Below, in pieces: positions 9,401 to 14,800 of a stretch of DNA of 25,581 nt (position 1 is its first letter; every line of letters starts with the position of its first letter). The position numbers and the translations under genes were made by a program. A model generated the notes under the pieces. The model was not told where the DNA came from, searched no databases, and saw only the letters and a list, made by a program, of their open reading frames with translations. This DNA comes from a virus: IMG/VR virus record IMGVR_UViG_3300033388_002016, positions 1-25,581 of that record. One strand, written 5' to 3'.

Positions 9401-11124
9401 CAGACAACACGAACAGTCGCAAGTGGCTTGAAGGCCGCAAGGCGGCGATCGAGGATGGTTCCTACCGTGACGCCAATGGCGCACTGTCTGCCCGGACTGC
9501 CAAGAAACAGATTGAAATCATTGACAAAAAACTTGATCGAATCAGGGAGGGTCAAACAGTCAATGGAGCGTCCGGCCCTTTAATTGCACGCCGACTTGAT
9601 CTTGACGATACAGAGCTGCTTGGTCTGAATCTCATCGAGAGTGACATCACCACATGGATGCAGCACTACGTTATGCGTACTGCTCCGATGATTGAAACAG
9701 CTCGTATCTTTGGTGACGCTCGCGCTCAGACTCACATTGATGATCTGTTCCAAGAGACCATGCTTGCAGCAGCCAATGAACCTAATCTCAAAAAATCAGC
9801 CAAAATGGTTGAGGAAGCCGAACGAGCTCGAGTAGCAATGAGCGAGCTGCGAGACATTGTGCATGGGACTTATCAGATCCCCGACAACCCCGACGCGATC
9901 ACCCCTCGCCTTCTCCGTATGCTTCGCAACTTCAACATTCTCGGTGCGATGGGTCGCTCAGTTCTTATGGCCCTCGGTGATACTGGCAATATCGTCATGT
10001 CTCAGGGCTTGCGCCGTTCGTTCGGTTACGCGGTTGAGCAGTTTTCTTCCGGCCTCACTGACGGAAGTATCCATATGATCCGTAAAGAGGTTGACCTGGC
10101 CGGCTCGGTTAGCGAAGTCATTCTCGGTATGCGCTACCACCAGATGACAGACTTTGGCGTTGCCGTTGGCACGTCGAAGTATCCGGGCTTGCAAAAGTTT
10201 GAGAAAGGTCTTGCTCAAGCCTCGCAACGATTCTTCCTCTATAACCTTCTCGGTCCGTGGACGGATATGGCGCGTCGTTTCTCTGGCGGTATGTTGCAGT
10301 CTCGCTTGATTGAAAACTCGATACTGTGGAAGGCCGGTAATTTGGCCGACGATGAAATCACGATTATGAATCGGCTTGGCATCAACCGTGAACAGGCGAT
10401 CCAGTTCGCTGACGAGTGGGAAGCAAGCGGCAGTCTCAAGCACAAGAATATGTTTATTGCCAACACCTCAGAATGGGTAAGTGAGCAGGGAACTCGCACC
10501 TTCCGCGCCGCCATGAACAACGAGATCAACCGGATGGTGCCGACGCCGGGGGCGGTGGATAAGCCGAAGGCGCTACTCAAGGGTGAGTGGTGGAAAGTGA
10601 TCGGTCAGTACCGGGGATTCAGCATCGCCGCTACGCACCGGATCATGGGTGCAGGTATCCACCAGAAGGGTATGCAAAAGTACGCAGGATTCGCCTCGAT
10701 GGTTGGCATTGCCATGATGGTCGATGCCTTCAAGCGCCCTGACTACATTGAATTGACGATCGAGGAGCAGATACTTCGAGCTGTGGAATTGAGCGCAGTT
10801 ACCGGAATAATCCTCGACGTAAACGACATGGTTGAGCGCATGACTGCTGGCGGTTTTGGCCTACGGCCTGCACTTGGCATGGATATAAGGGAGCGCGCAC
10901 CCAATTGGGCGAACAGAATGGGTACGATAGGCGCTGTTCCTAACCAATGGCTGACACTCATGTACGGTTTGACCTCTGACGACGCTGAGACAGACGATGC
11001 GGCCAGGGCGATCCGTTACATGATTCCATACAACAATCTCATCTGGTGGAACTCGGCATTCAACAGGATGCAACGATCATCAGTAGATGCAATTGAAGGC
11101 TTTTCTGACGAGGACAGACGATGA
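6454..11124 (+). CDS. large internal virion/ejection protein (T7 gp16-like) with embedded GNAT-like domain
   Basis: With 1556 aa this is the largest gene here (T7 gp16 has 1318 aa), in the gp16 position. The N-terminal 200 residues contain hydrophobic segments (L-A-G-S-V-F-M-G-L-I-G-G-A-V-G near 180). Residues about 255-355 look like a GNAT acetyltransferase: strands, then V-E-L-R-R-Q-G-L-G-S at 303-312 (the acetyl-CoA loop R/Q-x-x-G-x-G), a helix, and a GLEDQGF end. Residues about 730-815 form another compact module ending V-R-H-A-V-D-E-E-G-N-L-F-V-W-D-A. The C-terminal 400 residues carry hydrophobic helices (V-G-I-A-M-M-V, A-V-T-G-I-I-L) suited to channel formation. I do not see the N-terminal lytic transglycosylase known from T7 gp16. 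Start by TAATG overlap. Confidence 0.82.
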   Translation: MANKIQDITGLAPPSFSKHAPREGSWLGSVRNAYMLDTSIGQAVMFAATANAFGVPLTPADRRLVPGYNPYLGDELKGFESFFDEFSESTSPEETAMIKQMVENNLDLRTQLEDWGGTRLFTGLLDPVNLIPVPFALGKGFAEGARRSLKVGVPIVGTTEAIRHAIDPTSTPEETGAAILAGSVFMGLIGGAVGTIPKNTMRLDVALNKLIPPAGTTSMFAGVPHSAGGSPKNLFARVTAALKSAASYGDPAWKQVDPEDVSVHIDDSFPDRKLITVRHKDGAELVTAWHVGDELQIGIEVPVELRRQGLGSFAMREALKYAENNGLIVTAHGSVSKMALQMFKGLEDQGFNFKENPNFKTDPDGTRVSTDGEPLFVIDRLIDPDKKFIPKEARDAIDDLNGQADRANIEVKILDDAIEVMTAKWKDAPTAGGAKTKAKAALRQLVEQRAQLKRDAIIATRNAQDINIKAVQMLDQQTIKDWDLLPTGYNTILGKLDQFPWWTLMKTPFRDLAPELGVKYQMFALRMASTPGLNNKGNKLGHNTGDSVENLVIEYTGRWLGATREAQRIYRVYTGHGESSGQVKYFFIDQQQRVNGKLDEWSGKDAPTETPEGKLTIREFDRQITMAIANGGKHDVPEVAKAAALYIPVLKSIADEGKKLGVFATQVNIARRITKVEKNLAEFDAKWSEKYQIGEASSLEGLDATVRLIKTIRESRQSVNGAKNNMLPMKDGVNQVEFDFPLREGGREKVTVEVLMNPTRQELARWGGREVKQVRHAVDEEGNLFVWDAESPALHDDFGSAGIDISRHGGVDDAQASPTELFDVLHREFAEELRFAETGEDLSIHRNADDSRDFFPIPNRVLDELEAKTNLMDLPELPPGLADLRNKLELEKMDLEDMAQGYIDADNPNFIHRMWLAEEVKAQEVRLKEILTREFEAKPKQVFRDADGNAIPEHPDIIRARVNETYASILHEAETGNNGAYAPDNTNSRKWLEGRKAAIEDGSYRDANGALSARTAKKQIEIIDKKLDRIREGQTVNGASGPLIARRLDLDDTELLGLNLIESDITTWMQHYVMRTAPMIETARIFGDARAQTHIDDLFQETMLAAANEPNLKKSAKMVEEAERARVAMSELRDIVHGTYQIPDNPDAITPRLLRMLRNFNILGAMGRSVLMALGDTGNIVMSQGLRRSFGYAVEQFSSGLTDGSIHMIRKEVDLAGSVSEVILGMRYHQMTDFGVAVGTSKYPGLQKFEKGLAQASQRFFLYNLLGPWTDMARRFSGGMLQSRLIENSILWKAGNLADDEITIMNRLGINREQAIQFADEWEASGSLKHKNMFIANTSEWVSEQGTRTFRAAMNNEINRMVPTPGAVDKPKALLKGEWWKVIGQYRGFSIAATHRIMGAGIHQKGMQKYAGFASMVGIAMMVDAFKRPDYIELTIEEQILRAVELSAVTGIILDVNDMVERMTAGGFGLRPALGMDIRERAPNWANRMGTIGAVPNQWLTLMYGLTSDDAETDDAARAIRYMIPYNNLIWWNSAFNRMQRSSVDAIEGFSDEDRR

Positions 11125-12059
11125 CACAAATTACGATTCCGAACGAAGCAATCACGGTTACTTATGCCGTAGTTGCACCTTCGACTGGCCCATTTGTTGT
11201 GCCATTCACTTTCCTCAGACAAGAAGATGTCCGCGCGATTGTCACCGATACCAATGGTGATGAAACGACCCTGTTAATCGTCACTGACTTCACTTTTACC
11301 GACCTCGATTTTCCCGTCGGGCAGGAAGGCATTGGCTATACAGGTGGCGAGATAACGCTTCTTTCGTCCATTGGTGCTGACGGCGATACAGAGATCCGAA
11401 TCTTCAGATCCACCGTCATCGACCGCTCTGCGAACTTCCCGAGAACTGGCCCGATCGATATGGCGATCATGAATGATGAGCTGAACGATCACATCGCTAT
11501 CATGCAGGAGCTCTCTGCCGGGATAACGGCAATTCTGGTTCTGCCAAACGGTGTTGTTGAAGGTCAGCTACTTCGGTGGAACGAAGCATTTGACATTTGG
11601 ACGGCAGATGCTCCGATCTCAATCCTCGGCGTCGATGATGTTGTCTTTGAAACCTTGTCCGGCAAGCTGTACCTCAAGACACCTGAGACTGGAAACATTC
11701 AGCGCCAGGTTGGTTACAACGCGATGGCCCCGCAGCTCGAGGACGGAGCGTACACCTTCGACGACATAGGCAACGGTGGCATGATTCTCAATGAGGATGC
11801 CGACGCTGAAACATGGACAGTTGATATTGATTCGGCCGTCGACGACGGTGCACTTTACGGCCTGTCCAATGAGGGCGCCGGCGACGTTACCCTGCTGGTG
11901 GGTGCTGGCGTTACGATGGTCCACATAGCATCGGACGGAACTCGAACTACCAAGTTAGCGACATTTTCTTGGACACTACAGACAGGATTCTTGGGTTCAC
12001 TTTGGAAGCGCAGCACCACAGAATTTTGGTGGTGGGGTACAACTAACATAACGGCATGA
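11121..12059 (+). CDS. tail fibre anchor protein with T7 gp17-type N-terminal domain
   Basis: The first 140 residues follow the phage T7 tail fibre N-terminal pattern: a beta-rich start with F-V-V-P-F-T-F-L, then V, G-Y-T-G-G-E-I-T-L, R-I-F-R-S-T-V-I-D-R and N-D-H-I-A-I-M-Q-E-L, the last being the helix that ends this domain. The remaining 170 residues are glycine- and aspartate-rich beta sequence (D-G-A-Y-T-F-D-D, E-G-A-G-D-V-T-L-L-V-G-A-G-V-T) without a recognisable enzyme. At 312 aa it is shorter than T7 gp17 (553 aa), so it probably anchors the separate receptor-binding proteins encoded next. ATGA overlaps join it to both neighbours. Confidence 0.85.
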   Translation: MTQITIPNEAITVTYAVVAPSTGPFVVPFTFLRQEDVRAIVTDTNGDETTLLIVTDFTFTDLDFPVGQEGIGYTGGEITLLSSIGADGDTEIRIFRSTVIDRSANFPRTGPIDMAIMNDELNDHIAIMQELSAGITAILVLPNGVVEGQLLRWNEAFDIWTADAPISILGVDDVVFETLSGKLYLKTPETGNIQRQVGYNAMAPQLEDGAYTFDDIGNGGMILNEDADAETWTVDIDSAVDDGALYGLSNEGAGDVTLLVGAGVTMVHIASDGTRTTKLATFSWTLQTGFLGSLWKRSTTEFWWWGTTNITA

Positions 12060-12547
12060 GCATAATCCACCAAGCGCCGGGGCTAGTAATTGGTGGTGCT
12101 AGTGGGCCGTGGGTAACTATAGGTACTCTCGGTAGCCCGGTTGAGATACACGTTGCTTCCGGTTCGACTTGGCACGAAAGGCTTTGGGGCCGCTTATCTG
12201 ATTCCATACCCCTTGGCCTATTTAACGGATACCTGAATTTTACTGATAATGGATCTGGCAGTTTTCCATGGACACAAACTCTTAATGTTGGCCTGGTCCA
12301 CTATGATCCAAGGCTTGACTACGATGAAGATGCGTGGTGGTTCCGATGGAATCATGTAGACAATACTGGAGTTACGATGTCTATCAACGGAGCTTCATTT
12401 AATGTTTTCACTTCTGCTGATACCGCATTTATCGGCATGGCGGGTGCTGGCGGAGCTGCGGTTACAATCGTATTCGATTGGGCAACGGCTGCCGATGTAG
12501 GTTCTATTGTTCACACTGTTTACTTCAGGCTAATCTTTGACTTATGA
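12056..12547 (+). CDS. putative receptor-binding/tail fibre accessory protein 1 (MSIIHQAP N-terminus)
   Basis: This 163-aa protein is rich in aromatic, glycine and beta-forming residues and has no signal peptide. It starts with the octapeptide MSIIHQAP, which also starts the next protein and nothing else in the window. The body (W-H-E-R-L-W-G-R-L, D-A-W-W-F-R-W-N-H-V-D) suggests a small carbohydrate- or surface-binding beta-sandwich, an inference from composition only. It lies between the fibre anchor and a propeller-like protein, joined by ATGA overlaps. GC content is visibly lower than in the ejection-protein genes, as is common for exchanged host-range genes. Confidence 0.65.
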   Translation: MSIIHQAPGLVIGGASGPWVTIGTLGSPVEIHVASGSTWHERLWGRLSDSIPLGLFNGYLNFTDNGSGSFPWTQTLNVGLVHYDPRLDYDEDAWWFRWNHVDNTGVTMSINGASFNVFTSADTAFIGMAGAGGAAVTIVFDWATAADVGSIVHTVYFRLIFDL

Positions 12548-13590
12548 GCATAATTCACCAAGCACCTAACATCTTCGTTGACGATCTTGGCGGTGCAGAT
12601 CCTTCCGGCAATAATCTTGTATGGCCAATAGATGCGTCTTCGCGTTTGTACCACACTGTAACTGGTACACCGCCCTTTTCTGTTGAAGCGGAGATCGCAA
12701 GATTTGTCCGAGGAAAAGTTGGACAAATGATTGCGTTTCATGTCGGTGGCAGCGGCGCACTTGAGCATAATTACACTTCTCCTGACGGTGTAGTTTGGAC
12801 TGACCGAAGTGCAGACCTTGCAAGCCCCTGGAATTTATCACCCGGATTTACGTGTCAGACACTTTTCTATTTACGAGTTGCGGGTTTGTGGTTTGCAAAG
12901 TCGGTAGTTGGTAGAGATTATTTCACCAGTTCAGATGGGATTACTTGGGTCGAAAGAACATTTCCCGGCTCTGGATCACATACCCTTAACGAAGATGCCT
13001 ACATGACAGACGGTGTTCATGACTTTGTTCTTGACGACGACGTTTTGTGGGCAACACAAGACGGAATAAGTTGGGCGTCACGCGGCACGCAATCTAGTTG
13101 TCAACACGTTGTATATACACCGGATATATCACCGCGTTACTGGTGTCTTGGAGGAGTAAACGCAACCAACGTAAGGGTTAGAAGTTCTGCAACTGGTGCG
13201 GTAGGAACATTTTCCGATAACACTGCATCAGAAACCAGTCTAGAGGCAACGGCAATAAACTGGAATCAGGTCAATAGCCTTGCACACTCAGTCAGTATTG
13301 GTAAGACAGTTTTTGGCAGACAGGTAACGGGAACAGGTACAGCAGCAGCATTAACCGCATACACCGATGACATGGTGAATTGGACAGAAACTCCTGCGAT
13401 GGCAAGAGGGTTCGGGATGAGGTATTCAGCAACACTAGGCATCTTTGTTAATATGTCATTCAATTTTGCTACGGCTTTTATAGGAAAATCGAGTGACGGC
13501 ATTAACTGGACACAGACGCAGTATGAAGTGTTTCCCCAAAATGTTAATCACTTCTCAGCAGATCTATTATCGAGTTACGGTTCACCATGA
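12544..13590 (+). CDS. putative receptor-binding protein 2: beta-propeller with S-x-D-G-x-x-W repeats
   Basis: The 348-aa protein starts with MSIIHQAP like its neighbour, then carries a repeated short motif: TSPDGVVW (78-85), TSSDGITW (128-135), TQDGISW (171-177), a degenerate SSATGAVGTF (about 214-223), YTDDMVNW (273-280) and SSDGINW (316-322). Spacing is about 43-59 residues, as expected for one motif per blade of a six-bladed propeller. Such D-G-x-x-W repeats are known from extracellular propellers and phage tail proteins. A host-receptor-binding role is inferred from position. ATGA overlaps at both ends. Base composition is AT-richer than the structural genes upstream. Confidence 0.68.
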   Translation: MSIIHQAPNIFVDDLGGADPSGNNLVWPIDASSRLYHTVTGTPPFSVEAEIARFVRGKVGQMIAFHVGGSGALEHNYTSPDGVVWTDRSADLASPWNLSPGFTCQTLFYLRVAGLWFAKSVVGRDYFTSSDGITWVERTFPGSGSHTLNEDAYMTDGVHDFVLDDDVLWATQDGISWASRGTQSSCQHVVYTPDISPRYWCLGGVNATNVRVRSSATGAVGTFSDNTASETSLEATAINWNQVNSLAHSVSIGKTVFGRQVTGTGTAAALTAYTDDMVNWTETPAMARGFGMRYSATLGIFVNMSFNFATAFIGKSSDGINWTQTQYEVFPQNVNHFSADLLSSYGSP

Positions 13591-14048
13591 AAAATCTAAT
13601 TATTGAGCGTGAAGCTTCTACCGAGTTTGAGACGATGGGCCGACTGTCGTGGCTCGAAGAAGGTGGGGTTATACAGATCCATTGTGTTGAGCAGGAGTGG
13701 CGCCCGACCATGCCAGGTGGCGAGTCGAACAACTCATGCGTGCCGGCTGGCCGTTATGATCTTGTCAAACACGTTCGCCCGAATGGTGATGAAGTGTTGG
13801 CTCTGGTGAACCCGGGCCATGCCGTGTACTACGAGGATCTGGATCGTCCGTCTTCGGTCGGCCGCTTCCTGATCCTTTTGCACAGCGGCAACACATCGGC
13901 TGACGTTGTTGGTTGTATTGCTCCCGGCCTGAGTCGGAACGATAACTTTGTCGGGAGCTCGAGGGACGCCATGAAGAAACTCATGGAACATATCGGTGGT
14001 GAGGAAGCCGTTCTCAATATCACTTGGCAAGACGGAGAACCGGAATGA
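13587..14048 (+). CDS. DUF5675 family protein, candidate cell-wall lytic enzyme of the lysis cassette
   Basis: The 153-aa sequence matches the DUF5675 pattern as I recall it: R-L-S-W-L-E near 19-24, an I-H-C-V-E-Q-E-W segment (31-38), S-C-V-P-A-G-R-Y-D-L (50-59), Y-Y-E-D-L-D-R-P, and a core L-L-H-S-G-N (97-102) followed by D106 and G-C-I (109-111). The H-x-G-N...G-C arrangement recalls the His/Cys active site of L,D-transpeptidase-type folds; that likeness is my inference. It precedes the holin-like and spanin genes and no other lysozyme, amidase or transglycosylase is encoded in the cassette. It could therefore be the endolysin. It has no signal peptide. Confidence 0.7.
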   Translation: MKNLIIEREASTEFETMGRLSWLEEGGVIQIHCVEQEWRPTMPGGESNNSCVPAGRYDLVKHVRPNGDEVLALVNPGHAVYYEDLDRPSSVGRFLILLHSGNTSADVVGCIAPGLSRNDNFVGSSRDAMKKLMEHIGGEEAVLNITWQDGEPE

Positions 14049-14272
14049 ACGCACCATCCAGCACCATCAAAGCAGCAGGCGGCATCGGCGCGATCGTTGC
14101 CCTTTGCTTCATCGCACTGGCAGTCATCTCGCCAGATGCTTACAAGGCCATGCCACCGGGCGCGAGTGAAACCGTGATCGTTGCATTGTCCACACTCGGC
14201 GGTTACTTCAAGAAGGAAAAGGTAATCACCGTCGCCAAAGCAGTAGCCAAAAAGGTTAAGAAAAAGAAGTGA
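14045..14272 (+). CDS. small holin-like membrane protein
   Basis: This 75-aa protein has one clear membrane helix (about residues 11-29, G-G-I-G-A-I-V-A-L-C-F-I-A-L-A-V), a weaker hydrophobic stretch (about 41-54), and a strongly basic tail ending K-K-V-K-K-K-K. Size, topology and charge fit a phage holin. It lies between the candidate endolysin and the spanins. I chose ATG 14045 because it overlaps the upstream stop as ATGA and has GGAG 7 bases before it; a longer form from 14024 would start inside the upstream gene. A pinholin or other small membrane protein is possible. Confidence 0.7.
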   Translation: MNAPSSTIKAAGGIGAIVALCFIALAVISPDAYKAMPPGASETVIVALSTLGGYFKKEKVITVAKAVAKKVKKKK

Positions 14273-14676
14273 AGATATGGGCTTATGTCGCGCTCGCGGC
14301 TCTAATCATTGGCGCTGCAGGTGCAGCGGCAAAGGGTCTCCACTCTGCCGGCTACAACAAGCGTGACCAGGAAGTGCAACAAGACATCATCGATGCACAG
14401 GTGAGAGCAGCAGAGGAAGCGGAAGCTCGATGGTCGGCGGCAGTGGTAGCAGCAACGGAAGCCATTAGAATTGAACAGGTAATCGTGGAGAGGATTCGTG
14501 AAGTTGAAATTGAGATCCCCAAAGTGGTTGAACGCATCGTGGAGCTTACCCCTGAGTGTGCTGATCTTGGCCCTGCTTACGCAGGGATGCTCAACAACCA
14601 AGTACGTGCCGGTAACGGAATACAAATTGCCTCCCCTGCCGACGCTGCTAATGGCGGACTGCAAAGCCCTAACTGA
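14269..14676 (+). CDS. Rz: Rz-like inner-membrane spanin
   Basis: The 135-aa protein has an N-terminal signal anchor (about residues 4-21, A-Y-V-A-L-A-A-L-I-I-G-A) and then a long charged, alanine/glutamate-rich coiled coil (about 35-95). This is the i-spanin architecture: anchored in the inner membrane and spanning the periplasm to meet the o-spanin during lysis. The diagnostic feature is a second, lipoprotein-coding frame inside its 3' half (Rz1, 14498-14800). Start is GTG 14269, overlapping the holin-like gene's stop as GTGA. Confidence 0.85.
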   Translation: MKIWAYVALAALIIGAAGAAAKGLHSAGYNKRDQEVQQDIIDAQVRAAEEAEARWSAAVVAATEAIRIEQVIVERIREVEIEIPKVVERIVELTPECADLGPAYAGMLNNQVRAGNGIQIASPADAANGGLQSPN

Positions 14677-14800
14677 GTACGTTTCGGGCGACATCGAGAA
14701 GATCCTTGTGACTCATGGCCACAACGTACTTGATGCGTCGACGTGCCGGGCAAGGCACAATGCGCTGGTCAAGTATCTCAGGGAACAGGACGAACTCTAA
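14498..14800 (+). CDS. Rz1: Rz1-like outer-membrane spanin lipoprotein, overlapping Rz
   Basis: In another frame, 100 codons start inside Rz and run 124 bases past its stop. The N-terminus is basic (M-K-L-K-L-R-S-P-K-W), followed by a hydrophobic core (P-L-S-V-L-I-L-A-L-L) and T-Q-G-C with the acylated cysteine at residue 31. The -3 position is threonine with leucine at -4, slightly off the usual lipobox. A proline-bearing segment K-Y-V-P-V-T-E-Y-K-L-P-P-L-P follows, as in other Rz1 proteins. Start GTG 14498 has GGAGAGG just upstream; TTG 14504 is an alternative. The pair fuses outer and inner membranes at the end of lysis. Confidence 0.85.
   Translation: MKLKLRSPKWLNASWSLPLSVLILALLTQGCSTTKYVPVTEYKLPPLPTLLMADCKALTEYVSGDIEKILVTHGHNVLDASTCRARHNALVKYLREQDEL

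Noticed and set aside
8914-9555. 213-codon - strand open frame inside the gp16-like gene
   Set aside because: Shadow of the coding strand; no recognisable domain and isolated from the - strand operon.
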